Assembly: GCA_905221605.1 (NCBI GenBank)
Contig: CAJNDS010000077.1
Coordinates: 86,057-148,056, forward strand
Origin: Symbiodinium natans
Taxonomy: Eukaryota; Sar; Dinophyceae; Suessiales; Symbiodiniaceae
Length of the DNA stretch: 62,000 nucleotides
Direction: 5' to 3'
The notes under the pieces were generated by a model that made no database searches, was not told the origin of the DNA, and was given only the letters and a program-made list of their open reading frames with translations. Position 1 is the first letter of the stretch. Every line of letters starts with the position of its first letter. The translations under genes were made by a program, and so were the position numbers. This document shows, piece after piece, positions 8,362 to 19,384 of the stretch.

Positions 8362-11300
8362 GTTGACATCATCCTGTACTACTGGGATGACTCCGATGGC
8401 CAGTGGCCCAAGGGGAAGATCCTGAGTTTAGCCCCAGAGATGAAAAGAAAAGGGATGGAGGAGCCGAGGTCCCTGGGTTGTAAGGTTGAGGGTTTTTAGG
8501 GTTGAGGGTTTGAGGGTATGAGGGTTTGAGGGTTTTTAGGGGTTTAGAGGTTTAGGGTTTGTAAGGTTGAGGGTTTGAGGGTTTTAGGGTTGAGGGTTTG
8601 GGCTTGTCGTCGCGGTGCCTACAGGGTTTTCTTGAACGTGGGCTCTTTTGCTTGGCGCAGCTGTCTCTTTCAGAGCGGCCTCGTGAGCATGTCTGCCTCA
8701 TGGGCCTAAGGGAGAGTGCTTGGGAGGATGAGAGCTACGCTTGTAATAGAATAATAGCCCATATATCACTACTACTATAACCGCCGTGGGCTACAATTGT
8801 AAATAACCCCAAGAGCCGAATGTACACATAAGAGGTCTTCTGGACGTGCAGAAGGACTTGTCCTTAGGCTCTGCCCCTCAAAATCCCAAGAGAACTCAGA
8901 CGCCAGAACCCTCCCTGGGAGGTATTATTTTAAGGGGCTGCGCCCATGGGCGGGCAGCGCAGGCAGAAGCGCGGGGCGAGCAGTTTGAGGCCCCTAAACT
9001 CCCTTGAAATCTCTAAGCGTTTGAGGCTCCTCAACTCCCTTAAAGTTTCTAAGCATTTTGAGGCCCCTAAACTCCCTTCAAATCTCTAAGCGTTTGAGGC
9101 TCCTAGACTCCCTTAAAGTTTCTAAGCACTTTACAAGGCCCCTAAACTCCCTTTTTCCTAGCCCCGGGCTGAGACACGTCGCTTATGCCCGCCCTTAGGG
9201 GGGCATCATGCTCCTGATGCGCCCCCGGGGTCCCGCCCCGGGAGCCGCTGATGCTCCTGATGCGCGCCTGGGGGTCGCGGGCTGGACCCGCTGATGCTCA
9301 TGATGCGCGCCCTCTGGGGGCCTCCATGGCGACGCAAAAAACCACGAAAAAAAAACCGTTCACCGGCGGCACGCGGGGGTCGGCGGCACTGGCGTCCGGC
9401 CTAATTCTGCTTCGCAGAAGGCCAGAGGCCAGCAAGGCTATTCCCGGGACGACCCGGGCTAAAAGGTCCGCATTTGCTCGGTCCTTTGGGGACCTCGCGC
9501 TGCCCGATTTAATGGCTACCGCCAGTGCCGCCGACCCCTCAACCTGATGCTCCGCGCAAACCGGACAAGAACAAGGATGGCAGGCCATCTTTCGACGAAT
9601 TCGCAGAGGCAGGAGGAGAGTGAGCGGTCTACGGTTTAGGGTTTAGGGTTTCGGGTTTAGGGCCTAGGGTTTAGGGCTTAGGGTTTAGGGCTTAGGGTTG
9701 AGCGTTCAGGGTTTCAAGGGCATTAGGAGGGCTTAGTCGGTAGTGTGCTGAGAGGCCATCCGCGACCGCTGTGCAATATCTGTCGGCCAAGCATCTCCTC
9801 AACTTGAACTGGAACAAGGCCACTCGAAACCCTAAACCCTAAACCCTAAACGCCTAAACCCTAAACCTTAAACCCTAAACCCCTAAACTCCTAACTCTAA
9901 ACCCTAAACCCTAAACCCTAAACCCGAACCCCTAAACCCTAAACCCGAAATCCTAAATTTCATGGAATGGAATGGTTGGGAAGGGGAAGGGTAGTGGGAG
10001 GGGCAGGGGAAGTGTGGGGGGGTGGGGGGGTGGGGGGCCGCTGGGGGGGAGGTTGGGGGGGTTGGGGGGAGTGGGGGAGAGTTGGGGGGGGGGGGGGGGT
10101 GGGGGGGGGGGTGGGGTGGATGGGGTGGGGTGGGGTGGGGGGGGGGGGGGGGGTGGGTGGGGGTGGGGGGGATAGGGGGGTGGGGGGGGGGTGGGGTGGG
10201 AAGGGGGGTGGGGGGCGGAGCCTTTGAAGTCAGTCTTTAAAGTCAGCCACCTGATTGAGTGGGGAAGGGGTAGGGGAGGAGGATGGAGTGGAATGGTTGG
10301 GAAGGGGCAGGGTGGTTGGTGGTGGGAGGGTTAGGGGCGGGGTGGATTGGGGGTACGGGGGAAGGGGTAGGATGGAGTGGAATGGGGGAGAGGGTAAGGA
10401 TGGTTGGGGGGGGGGTTGGGGGGACGGTGATGGTAAGGGGGTGATGGGCGGAGCGGGCGGGAAGGGTGGAGCCCTTGGGCGGGGTGGGGTAGGGTGGGGG
10501 GGGGGGTTGGGGGTGGGGCTGGTTGGGAAGGGGAAGGGAGTGGGAGGGGCAGGGGAAGGGGTTGCGGTGAGAGGGAAGGGGTGGGGGAGGAGGATGGAGT
10601 GGAATGGGGGAAGGGGTAAGGGAGGAGGATGGAGTGGAATGGTTTGGGGGGTTGGGGCGTGGAGTAAGGGGAGCGGTCAGGCCGGGCGTGGATGGGTCCT
10701 GAAACAGTGGAATGGTTGGGAAGGGGAAGGGTAGTGGGAGGGGCAGGGGAAGGGGTTGGTGGTGAGCCATGGCGGGCGGAGCAAAATCAGTCAGCTGAAC
10801 GGGTCTGCCAGAGGCCCGTTCTCCCAGGTGGCCATGAACCACTGGGCATGGGGCGGGGGGGGGTGGGGTAGGTGGGGGGGGGGGGTGTGGGGGGGGCGTG
10901 GGGGGGCGTGGGGGTGGAAGGCAGGGGTGGAGTAAGGGGAGCGGTCAGGCCGGGCGTGGATTGGCCCTGAAACAGTGGAATGGTTGGGAAGGGGAAGGGT
11001 AGTGGGAGGGGCAGGGGAAGGGGTTGGTGGTGAGCGGGAAGGGCGGGAAGGGCGGGAAGGGCGGGAAGGGCGATGCGGCTATGGGGCCATGACCCATTGG
11101 GGGGCAAGAGCGGGAAGAGCGGAGGGGGCGGGCATGCACTGGAGCCCTTTTATGGGACCATGGGGCGGAGCGGGCGGGAAGGGCGGGAAGGGCGGGAAGG
11201 GCGGGAAGGGCGGAGGGGGCGGGATGTGCTGGGGCCCTTTAAAGTCAGCTTATGGAAGAGGGGCATGGGGCGGAAGGGGCGGGCATGCACTGGGGCCTTT

Positions 11301-13073
11301 ATGGGACCATGAGGCCATGGGGCCATGAGCCATGGCGGAGCGGGCGGGAAGGGCGGGAAGGGCGGGAAGGACGGGAAGTCAGCTGAAGGTGCGGGGTTAC
11401 GCCGACGCCATGGGGTCTTCACTAGCGCCTCCCCCGCTCAAAGCTGGGGTCGGCGGATAAGTGCCCTGAATATGGTTATACTTGCAGTTAACACACACAC
11501 ACACACATGACCCTGCTACTACCCATGAACCTCCAAGTAAGGCTTAGGGTCCTCAAGGTTTAGGGAGCCTGCAGGCGAGAACTATGCAGGCTGGTGGTTC
11601 GGTCGCGAGCTGGGAGGTCAACAGGCGCGGCAAATCCCCGCGAACGAGGGCGGCTTCGGGTTTCGGGTTGAGGGTTAGGATCATTGCTTTGCAGCATTGC
11701 TACTACGCGGAGTGGGTGTCCATAAGTACCCTAAACCGCCGAAGCACAAGAACTTTCAACCACACATACTACAACCCCTCACCCAAGACCCTTGAGAAAC
11801 CCCTCTCGTTATGCAAGCGATGAAGTCCGAAACCCTACATGCATCCTTAGCCTTAACCCCCTCAGCTGTAAGCCCATCTTCCGTATAGCGGTCGGGCACC
11901 AAATGAGGGCCCTCACAGTTTTGAGCGAACCCCAACGGGCCACCGGAGGGCCTTGCGCATGACAAAGTAGATTCACGTTCTGCGGTTTCGGGTTTGGTCT
12001 TTAGGGTTTGGCAATTTTTAAACGTAAGGCCCTGGAATAGATCTCAGGGCCTGTTTCCTAGACACCCAGAAGTACCCTCACTCCGAAATTCGGGGTTGAG
12101 TTTCCCTCTAGACTCCATCAAGCAAAAGTGGGCACCCTTGCTGTTTATTGGGTTACTTTGAGCTACTTTTCTTTGGTGTTTATGAAGGGAGGGTTTGCTG
12201 GTTGGCGTCGTCTTCCAAGGCAAAAATGCTTTTGCAGCCAAGCAGAAGTTGGAATGCATCAAGTTGTTACTACTGACGGTTTGGGCCTCTCAAACCTTTG
12301 CCCTCCAAACGAACCCCAGGGGTGAAAGGTTTAGGTCAAGGGTTCAGGCTTGTCTTCTGCCACCCTGCTGGTTGCGTGTTGAGCCAGACAAAATGGGTTG
12401 TTGAGAGTACTACTGGGGTATGCTAGACGTGGGGCCTAAGGCCCTCAAGATGGTTTAGGGTTCAACCAAGATCAACCCCCCCACATCCGAAAAAAAAAAA
12501 CACCTCAAAAAAGTCTAACCCCCAAACCCCAAACCCCAAACCCCAAACCCCAAACCCCAAACCCCAAACCCCCAAACCCCAAACCCCAAACCCCAAACCC
12601 CAAACCCCAAAACCCAAACCCCAAACCCCAAACCCCAAACCCAAACCCCAAAACCCCAAACCCAAAGCCCAAAGCCAAAGCCCAAGCCCAAAGCCAAACC
12701 AAAGCCAAAGCCCAAAGCCCAAAAAGCCAAAGCCCAAAGCCAAAGCCCCAAAGCCCAAAGCCCAAGCCCAAAGCCCCCAAAAAGAGCCCTAAGCCCTAAG
12801 CCCTAAGCCCAAAAGCCCAAGCCCAAAGCCCAAAGCCCAAAGCCCAAAGCCCAAAGCCCAAAGCCCAAAGCCCAAAGCCCAAAGCCCAAAGCCCAAAGCC
12901 CAAAGCCCAAAGCCCAAACCCAAACCCAAACCCCAAACCCTAAACCCTAAACCCTAAACCCTAAACCGCCCTTGAACTGTTCCAGGTCTGGTCCCACAAC
13001 GAGTCAGACAGCCAGACGCCCCCGCTCGATGGCTGGAAGATTCCCTGGGACGGGCCTGTGGAGGAGATTCGGG
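8362..13073 (+). CDS. Three-exon gene part with a dinoflagellate 'WDDSDG...GWWFG...GWKIPWDG' domain
   Basis: Exon 8362-8398 (VDIILYYWDDSDG), GC donor; exon 11575-11624 (ENYAGWWFGRELGGQQ) after CTGCAG|, again a GC donor after CAG; exon 12986-13073 (VWSHNESDSQTPPL, then DGWKIPWDGPVEEIR) after GTTCCAG|, ending at G|GTTTAGG. Phases 1 and 0 match, and the splice rebuilds a motif I recall from many predicted dinoflagellate proteins (YYWDD.DG..aGWWFGp.vGG..VWa.n...PP..GWkvPwdG). GC donors are known in dinoflagellates. Function unknown. The first intron (3.2 kb) also holds an EF-hand exon, so the transcript model is not certain. Confidence 0.6.
8399..8742 (+). CDS. Alternative exon continuation, 8399-8484 plus 8625-8742
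   Basis: If the GC donor at 8399 is not used, the frame continues QWPKGKILSLAPEMKRKG and on to C/K at 8484, with donor |GTTGAGG. The next exon after CTACAG (8625) is in the same phase: GFLERGLFCLAQLSLSER, then PREHVCLMGLRESAWEDESY, donor |GTAATAG. This may be an alternative isoform or a different gene. Confidence 0.45.
8983..9160. repeat. Tandem repeat of alternating 36/37-bp units
   Basis: TTTGAGGCCCCTAAACTCCC units alternate with TTTGAGGCTCCTCAACTCCC units, each followed by CTAAGCG or CTAAGCA. About five units. Nothing coding from 8760 to 9190. Confidence 0.85.
9200..9310. repeat. Threefold GC-rich repeat
   Basis: CTGATGCTCCTGATGCGC recurs three times at about 43-bp spacing. Both strands are open over 9251-9588, but codon content is not convincing on either. 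Confidence 0.7.
9513..9623 (+). CDS. C-terminal exon with an EF-hand loop
   Basis: The frame is proline-rich (PPVPPTPQPDAPRKP), then DKNKDGRPSFDEF, then AEAGGE and a TGA stop at 9621. The 12-residue loop has D1, N3, D5, G6 and E12 in canonical EF-hand positions, with P at position 8 where a hydrophobic residue is usual; it should bind Ca2+ if folded. EF-hands normally pair and only one is visible here. No clear acceptor was identified, so the start is the limit of the open frame. Confidence 0.6.
   Translation, partial: WLPPVPPTPQPDAPRKPDKNKDGRPSFDEFAEAGGE
9966..11370. repeat. G-rich minisatellite region
   Basis: Long G runs with GGTGGGG, blocks of GGGAAGGGC and a longer unit beginning TGGAATGGTTGGGAAGGGGA (copies near 9967, 10284, 10706, 10976). 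GGGACCATG.GGCC units recur at 11155-11330. Many frames are open on both strands because stops are rare in such DNA. I do not regard them as genes. Confidence 0.85.
12128..12404 (+). CDS. Coding-like stretch, two open frames
   Basis: One frame reads GFAGWRRLPRQKCFCSQAEV and stops at about 12325. The other reads LVGVVFQGKNAFAAKQKLEC then IKLLLLTVWASQTFALQ and stops at 12404. Codon content is natural in both. It lies inside the 11625-12985 intron of the model above, so one of the two models is incomplete. Confidence 0.4.
12511..12965. repeat. Block of C-strand variant units
   Basis: Changes from CCCCAAA to mixed CCCAAAG/CCAAAG, then a very regular CCCAAAG run (12810-12915), then true CCCTAAA. 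It ends 20 nt before the 12986 exon. Confidence 0.9.
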
Positions 13074-13328
13074 GTTTAGGGTTTGGGCTTTGGGGTTTGG
13101 GGTTTGGGGTTTGGGGTTTGGGGTTTGGTGTTTGGGACTTTAGGGCTTTAGGGCTTTAGGTCTTTAGGGTTTAGGGTTTAGGGTTATTTCCGGTTCTTTC
13201 GGGTCTTTTGGGGTTGTTTAGGGTTATTTTACACAACCCTAAGCAACCCAGGCAGCTCTTCGTGACCCTTAGAGGCCTTCAAAGTTCGCAGGGTCCCAGA
13301 TGGGATGTCAGAAAGCAGTCCTGAGTCC

Positions 13329-13555
13329 TAAACCCTAAACCCTAAACCCTAAACCCTAAACCCTAAACCCTAAACCCTAAACCCTTCTTCACCCCCCCCC
13401 CCCCCCCAGTCCCCAGTCCCCAAATGACTTGGGGCGCCCGTGCCACCCGAGGAAGGCTGAGCTTGGAACTCCTTTATTTATGTTCTTTAGGGTTTAGGGT
13501 TTAGGGTTTAGGGTTTAGGGTTTAGGGTTTAGGGTTTAGGGTTTAGGGTTTAGGT
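13329..13555. repeat. C-strand and G-strand arrays facing away from a unique spacer
   Basis: CCCTAAA (13329-13383), a C run, about 90 nt unique DNA, then TTTAGGG (13487-13555). Confidence 0.9.
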
Positions 13556-13596
13556 TAAAAACCTAAACCCCTAAAAAACCCTGAAGCTCCTTTGCA

Positions 13597-13680
13597 ATGG
13601 CTACCTTTGGAGAGGACTCTCTGAGAGTACAGCCGGAGTCGGAGAAGTCTGCCGGCCTAGTTTCGAGCCTATCAGTTCAG
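13597..13680 (+). CDS. Putative first exon (ATG)
   Basis: ATG and 28 codons: MATFGEDSLRVQPESEKSAG, then LVSSLSVQ, donor CAG|GTTTAGG. The donor is the first unit of a short GTTTAG hexamer/heptamer array. If that array is spliced GT...TTTAG|, the frame continues GLVRASILGIGACLCFSRDC and stops at about 13800. If 46 nt are removed it continues SSEGEYFGHWGLLVFLQRLR. Both are open. Confidence 0.55.
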
Positions 13681-14107
13681 GTTTAGGTTTAGGTTTAGGT
13701 TTAGGTTTTGGGTTTAAGGTTTAGGGTCTAGTGAGGGCGAGTATTTTGGGCATTGGGGCTTGCTTGTGTTTCTCCAGAGATTGCGACTCTGACGACTGAA
13801 GGGGACATCTAGTTTTCTTGGCGGTTCTTCGTAAGAAAATCGAGAATTAGGTACCCTGGGGGGGGGGGGGGGCGGCATACAAAATACCCAACTCCCTCTA
13901 ATAACTAGCACCCTAAACCCTAAACCTAAATCCCAATTTGGATTTTAAAGTTTCTGGGTTCTGGGTCCTGGTGTGGTCCACCAGGCCTCTGAGAAGTTCA
14001 TAGAGTTGAGGGTTTAAAGTTTAGGAGGATTAGGGTTTTGATGCCTCAAGCGTGGCAAGCTGTGGGCATCTGAAAGACCTTCAAGTCTCAGGCGGTCTGG
14101 CGTTGAG

Positions 14108-14229
14108 CTGCTCTTGTGGGGGAAACGCGGGTGTTCCATAAGCACTTCGAAACTTTAGACAACAAGAGAACCGAAACCAAAGCCTGCCAGCTGCTGCGAA
14201 AGATCATCACGGACCCTGGGGCCCCTTGA
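14108..14229 (+). CDS. Putative (terminal?) exon
   Basis: GTTGAG| then LVGETRVFHKHFETLDNK and RTETKACQLLRKIITDPGAP followed by TGA at 14227. Natural helical sequence. Either a terminal exon or one with an unrecognised donor. Family unknown. Confidence 0.5.
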
Positions 14230-14361
14230 ACTATTTCAAATCACCGAATAACCGCGAAAAGGCCTTCACAACCTTGAGCCAAGCCCTAAACCCTAATTAA
14301 ACCCTAAACCCTAAGCCCTAAACCCTAAACCCCAAACCTTTGCTCAAAAACGAGCCCCTAG

Positions 14362-14447
14362 AACTGGGCCCGACTCGGAAACGCCTGGATGACTACCGGC
14401 GGCCACGCCCGAAGTTAGGGATCAAGGCCAATGCCTTGGGGAAAGAT
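14362..14447 (+). CDS. Putative coding exon
   Basis: CCTAG| acceptor; 28 codons LGPTRKRLDDYRRPRPKLGI then KANALGKD; donor GAT|GTTTAGTG, a telomere-like unit. Strongly basic. Confidence 0.55.
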
Positions 14448-14759
14448 GTTTAGTGTTTAGGGTTTCGGGTTTAGGGTTTAGGGATTCCCGAAGTGTATGT
14501 TGCGCGGCTGCACGGGAGGCAAGAAACAGAAGCCAGGATAACACTGGCCCCCCGGCTGGCTCAGGGGTCCAGGGTTTGGGGTTGAGGGTTGAGGGTTGAG
14601 GGGTTGAGGGTTGAAGGGGACTTTAGCTGCGTTCCCATCGCAAGCCCCCCTCAGTCTCGTGGGGTTGTGGGGAAGTTACATGCAATGCAGTCCAGGAGTT
14701 AGGGGTCGAGGGGCTCCAGGGTTTAAACCCTACACCCTGAACCCCGGAGTTATTGGGAT

Positions 14760-14995
14760 CAAGAAAAATTTATTTAGGACCAAGAAATAATTTATTTAGG
14801 ACCAAGACATAATTTATTTAGGACCAAGAAATAATGTATTCTGTTCTTCCGACGGAGAGAGGGAAGGGGAGGGAGGGAGGGAGAGAAGGAGGGAGGGAAG
14901 GAAGGAAGGAAGGACGGAAGGAAGGAAGGAAGGAAGGAAGGAAGCAAGGAAGCAAGGAAGCAAGGAAGCAAGGAAGCAAGGAAGCAAGGAACTGC
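14760..14995. repeat. Microsatellite cluster
   Basis: Three copies of ATTTATTTAGGACCAAGA, then GGGA, GGAA and GGAAGCAA runs. ORFs over it on both strands are low-complexity artefacts. Confidence 0.9.
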
Positions 14996-15248
14996 TGCTA
15001 TATACAGAATCTGCAGCCTCTCTGGAAACTCAGACATTCAGAAGTTCCCGCATAAATGCTGTGTTTTTTCGGTATTTAGAGCTTGCGAACGGCCAGAAAT
15101 GCTGCATTTCTGAGCGTTTACAGCCTCAGCTCCGCTTGCAACAGGCCTTCGAAGCCTTCAGTAAAGTATTTTTGATCCCGAATCTGTTTTTTGGATCCGC
15201 TTATAAATTCATTAAGTTTGATCCCAAATAATGGTTGTTTGATCCCCT

Positions 15249-15289
<41 letters not shown>

Positions 15290-15290
15290 A
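15249..15290. repeat. Long poly-C tract
   Basis: About 40 C residues, with AT-rich unique DNA on both sides. No gene from 15040 to 15860. Confidence 0.95.
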
Positions 15291-15867
15291 CCCTCCCGCT
15301 AATATTAAACCCCCGCTAACCCCTAATATTACATACCCCTCCCCTATACTATATAATTTATCAAAAATGGGAGTATTTAACATAAGGGGTATGTTTATAC
15401 AACTATATCGGGAGTATTTAATTTTAGAGGCTTAGGGTTCAGGGTTTAGGGTTTCGGGATGAGGGCGAGAGGACTAGGCATGTACAGTTTGCAGGTTTTT
15501 GCCTCTTTGTTGCTTGAGAGAGCCCCGGGGGAAAGTACCTCAAAACCTTGAACCCCAAAACCCTAAACCCTAAACCCTATAAACCCTAAACCCTAAACCC
15601 TAAACCCTAGGGTTTAGGGCTTCCAGCAGCGAGGGATCGAGCTGGAGGCTTGACTTTCGAGAGGCTACATTGTTGAACATGGGTTTCCCCCCCCCCCCCC
15701 CCTTACATAGCCTTGCTTAGCTTGCTTAGGCTTAATTTCCCCTAAATAGCCTTAATTATGGTGAGAACCTACGGGGGGGTAGTCTAGAGGGGGTGGGGTA
15801 GTAGGAGAACTCATGAACAGGGTAGTACAAGAGCCTGACTCATTACCAATATGGGGATGTGCGAAAA

Positions 15868-15960
15868 AATATAGGGCCCCTCATGTAGATCCCCTGATAG
15901 CATAGACCCGTCACAAGGTACCCCTAATTTCGGAAACCCTATATAGGGTGTTGTGTCTAT
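15868..15960. mobile_element. Family G element
   Basis: GGCCCCTCATGTAGATCCCCTG...GGTACCCCTAATTTCGGAAACCC; ends shared with the other G copies. The 15811-16194 - strand frame crosses it and is not called. Confidence 0.5.
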
Positions 15961-16263
15961 GGCTTCGCGAATACGGCGATTCGTACTCAGATGTATGTGG
16001 GTACATCTGTAAATACGTGTTGCTACCCATATTGCTACCCAAGAAGGAAACGTTTGAGCCTGTGGGAAGGGATAGTATTGGCGCAGTACCTTATTCCTAG
16101 ACCATACATCCCAAACCCTGAACCCCATGACCTGCTGCCCGAACCCCTGTTTGCTGACTTGGGTTGAGGGGGAAAGCGCCTGGAGTAGAAACACAGAGTT
16201 CTTGGTGCCTAGTTTAGGGCTTAGGCTTAGGAAACTCTTAACCCTAAGCCCTCCGGGAACCAG

Positions 16264-16338
16264 GAAGCCTTGAAGAATGAGTCAAAGCCACTCATTCTCA
16301 GAGTGAGGCAAGTGCAGGAGATCCGCCGGGAAAGCCCG
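16264..16338 (+). CDS. Putative helical exon
   Basis: GGAACCAG| then EALKNESKPLILRVRQVQEI and RRESP. An internal AGA|GTGAGG could be the true donor, which would shorten it to EALKNESKPLILR. Confidence 0.45.
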
Positions 16339-16548
16339 AAAACCCTCAATCCGAACTTAGACTTTAGGGTTGAGGGTTTAGGGTTTAGGGTTTAGGGTTT
16401 AGGGCTTCAGAGGGGTTGTAATTCCGAAGTCCTTAATCCTGTAGTCTCCGTAAGGAATACTTCTCATCGCTATATAATCGAAAGCCCAAAGAGAAACCCT
16501 AGGCCCTAAACCCTAAGCCCCAAATCGACGAATAGAGTGCAAGCTTAG

Positions 16549-16662
16549 CTTTGCCTATGACTCCGATGCAGAGTATAGGATGAGGGATGATGTTGAAGGG
16601 AACCATCGGATGTTGAGAAGCAACCTGCAAGGGCTTGGGGTAGCCGAACAGCAGGGAGAGGG
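16549..16662 (+). CDS. Putative coding exon
   Basis: GCTTAG| acceptor; reads FAYDSDAEYRMRDDVEGNHR then MLRSNLQGLGVAEQQGE; ends at GG|GTTCAGGG, a telomere-like unit. Acidic then helical, natural composition. Family unknown. Confidence 0.55.
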
Positions 16663-16938
16663 GTTCAGGGCTGAGGGTTTAGGGTTTCGGGGCTAGGGGT
16701 TTAGGATCGAGGGGTTCTGCATATACTATGTGTGCTGTGGAACGAGGGGGGGTCTACCCATGAACCTGCCAGATTGAGCGTTGTTGGGGTGAGTCGCGTA
16801 GGCATGTCAAGATTCTTCCCAGAGTCGATCCGACAGCCGGAGCCGTCTGTCTGTTGGTCCTCTAGATAGGCCCTTAGGGCATGTCATGTTTTCCCTTCTT
16901 GGGTTTAAGAGGATGGTTTGGGGTTTAGGGCTTAGGGT

Positions 16939-17124
16939 TTAGGATTTAGGGTTTAGGATCATATTCAGGATTCTTTCAGAGGGTTGTTCAGGGCCATCCT
17001 TGGCCTGGTGTCCTAGTGTTGGTGACTGCATCTCGAGGAAGATCTCTTGTTGGACTTGTTTCTGGGTCTGGGCCTTTGGGAAAACGCTGGGGCGGGTGGT
17101 CTCTTGATCCTTGTGTATGTTCAA
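16939..17124 (-). CDS. Possible - strand exon
   Basis: The complementary strand reads QTQKQVQQEIFLEMQSPTLG then HQAKDGPEQPSERI. It is one of few places where the - strand looks better than +. No splice sites were worked out. Confidence 0.3.
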   Translation of the reverse strand: MNIHKDQETTRPSVFPKAQTQKQVQQEIFLEMQSPTLGHQAKDGPEQPSERILNMILNPKS

Positions 17125-17410
17125 GTATATTGGGTTTCAAGCAATTCTCCAGCGAGTCCGATATCTCGGCCTGAAAAAGCCCTAAAACCACAAACCTCAA
17201 GCTTAACAGTCTCTACTAGGGATTGTGGGACCCCGTTTGACAATCCCCATTAAGGACTGCTGGTACAAGGAAATTAGGGGTACCTTGTTCGGGTCCTTCT
17301 TACAAGGGAATAAACCCTAAACCCTAAACCCTAAACCCTAAACCCTAAACCCTAAACCCTAAACCCTAAACCCTAAACCCCCACATGGGGGAACTTCCCA
17401 ACTTTTCAAG

Positions 17411-17488
17411 CAAGCTCCCTGCCAGGAGAAAGCCAGGCTAGCCAGCAAGCGTGCCCGAGTCGACGAGACACTTCCTCTTTACCTTAGG
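17411..17488 (+). CDS. Putative coding exon
   Basis: TTTTCAAG| then 26 codons in phase 0: QAPCQEKARLASKRARVDET then LPLYLR, donor |GTTTAGGG. The CCCTAAA array at 17318-17380 is upstream and TTTAGGG downstream. Confidence 0.55.
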
Positions 17489-17539
17489 GTTTAGGGTTTA
17501 GGGTTTAGGGTTTAGGGTTTCGGGTTCAGGGCGCTTAGA

Positions 17540-17645
17540 AGCTGAATGAGCACACTTTACACTTTGTGAGATACTAGAATCCCCTATGGAACTGAAAGTG
17601 TACACTTTTTTTGGTGGGGGGGGGGGGCCTATGCCAGCAGCAGCA
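17540..17645. mobile_element. Introner-like element, family B
   Basis: GCTGAATGAGCACACTTTAC...GAACTGAAAGTGTACACTTTT...CCAGCAGC. Same family as the CRAL-TRIO intron at 21435-21594 and as copies at 22828, 24133 and 41746. Confidence 0.65.
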
Positions 17646-18129
17646 AAGCTACGGTTGAGATACACTCTGCCTGAATCTAAAGCCTAGGTTGAACATTGGG
17701 ATATGTTCGTCTTCGGTGCCTGGGGCCGAGCCAAACATCTCCCAAGGTAGGGTATAGGATAAAACCCTACACCCTAAACCCTCAACCCTAAACCCTAAAC
17801 CCTAAACTATAGGATTATGGGCTTTGATAATCGTAATGTCCCTGCTGCTAGGAGGGACCTGAGGCTTTATTCTTTGGTTCTCCCTGTTTTGGGACTTAAG
17901 GTGCGAGGTTGCAGTTTTTTTGTGAGTTAGAAGGCCCCAAGACCGGTAAGAATATCTTGCAAGCTCTCAAGGAAGTACGGGGTTAGGGTTGAGGGCTGAG
18001 GGTGTCTCTCGCGGCTCTAGGGTACAGGGTGATGATGCATAATGTTGGGAATTCATGAATTTGGAGCTTACGCGTAAGACCTAGTATGCAGAGAGTAGTA
18101 CCCACACACCGCACAACCTTTCAAAACAG

Positions 18130-18252
18130 ATGCATTCGGTACGAGCTTTGCGTCAACCTTGTGTACATCACTACACTGACAGTGTGAACTTTTGTCCAAG
18201 CAGCCACTTTTTTCGCTCCAGAGCCAGGTGCCTGTGCGACACTGAAACTAGG
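18130..18252 (+). CDS. Possible exon (ATG)
   Basis: AACAG|ATG; 41 codons MHSVRALRQPCVHHYTDSVN then FCPSSHFFRSRARCLCDTET; donor AGG|GTTTAGG. Composition is less convincing than other exons. Confidence 0.3.
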
Positions 18253-18479
18253 GTTTAGGGTTTAGGGTCTAGGAATCCTACCCAAACCCCACACCCCCCC
18301 TGAACCCTGCAAGACCCCCTAGACCTCCGAAACTCTCTCCCAAACCCGCCCCCCCCCCCCTCCCCCCGAATCCTCCCGAATCCCCCTAACCCCCCGCCCC
18401 CTCCCAAACCCTAAACCCTAAACCCTAAACCCCAAACCCCAAACCCTAAACCCCAAACCCCAAACCCCAAACCCCAAAC

Positions 18480-18583
18480 CCCAAGCCCCAAGCCCCAAAC
18501 CCCCAAACCCCCAAACCCCCAAACCCCCAAACCCCCAAACCCCCAAACCCCCAAACCCCCAAACCCCCAAACCCCCAAACCCT
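18480..18583. repeat. CCCCCAAA octamer array
   Basis: A homogeneous 8-bp variant of the telomere unit, directly upstream of the next exon. Confidence 0.9.
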
Positions 18584-18593
18584 TCACCCGAAG

Positions 18594-18704
18594 TGGACGT
18601 CCTCATCCCAGGATCCAAAAAGCAACGCGGCTCGGCATAATGTCTCAACGTCTCATCCCCCGTGGCCCTTTGAGGATCCAATCATGGACGCTTTCGGGCT
18701 TTAG
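18594..18704 (+). CDS. Putative terminal exon, stop inside a telomere unit
   Basis: CCGAAG| then WTSSSQDPKSNAARHNVSTS and HPPWPFEDPIMDAFGL, then TAG contributed by CTTTAGGG. Telomere units contain TAG, so an exon running into an array in the right phase gets a stop. Confidence 0.45.
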   Translation, partial: WTSSSQDPKSNAARHNVSTSHPPWPFEDPIMDAFGL

Positions 18705-19384
18705 GGTTTAGGGTTTAGGGTTTAGGGCTTAAGGGTTTGGGGTTTAGGGTTTGGGGCTTCAGGGTGCTTAGAGCGTTTAAGGTTTCGGGGGGTAGTTTGA
18801 ACTGAAATGCAGGGCAAATAATACCGTCGTATCTGGAAATGTCCTGATGTTTGTTCCTGGGGGAACTCCAAAGCGCAAACCCTAAACCCGGATACCTGCC
18901 TAAAGCCCAGACCCTAAACCTTAAGCCACAAACCCCAAACCCCAAACCCTAAGCCCTAAACTGGAGCGTTTTCTTGCGGTCCCTTGGAGGAACCCCAGGT
19001 AAACGCTACTTGGAGATTCACGAGTAGCTTCCAAGTAGGGTCTTTTCGGTTTAGGGTTTAGAGGTTCCTCCCCCCCCCCCCCCCCAAATCCTGTCATGAC
19101 CTTTGCCGTACTTAGAGCCCCATGACGACCGGGAACCTCCCAGCAAACCTAAACCCCTAAACCCCAAACTGTTTCACTTCTAAACCCCAAACCCCCTAAA
19201 CTCCTAACACCCAAACCCCTAAACCCTTAACCCCCGAACCCCTAAGCCCCCAAACCCCTAGCAAACCCCTAAACACTTAAGCCCCAAGCCCCTAAACCCC
19301 CGAACCCCTAAACTCCTAAACCCTTAAATTCCTAAAACCCTAAACCCTAACAAACCCCTAAACCAACGTTTGTTTCGGCCTAAG

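Noticed and set aside
9967-11422. Many long ORFs of glycine/tryptophan or proline/serine
   Set aside because: G-run and GGGAAGGGC minisatellites lack stop codons in most frames; low-complexity translations.
12462-12780. Three - strand ORFs translating as GFGVWGLG repeats
   Set aside because: They are the complement of CCCCAAA/CCCAAAG repeat units.
14834-15055. ORF of KEGRKEGRKEGR repeats
   Set aside because: Translation of GGAA/GGAAGCAA microsatellites.
15235-15435. Poly-proline/poly-glycine ORFs
   Set aside because: Readings of the 40-C tract.
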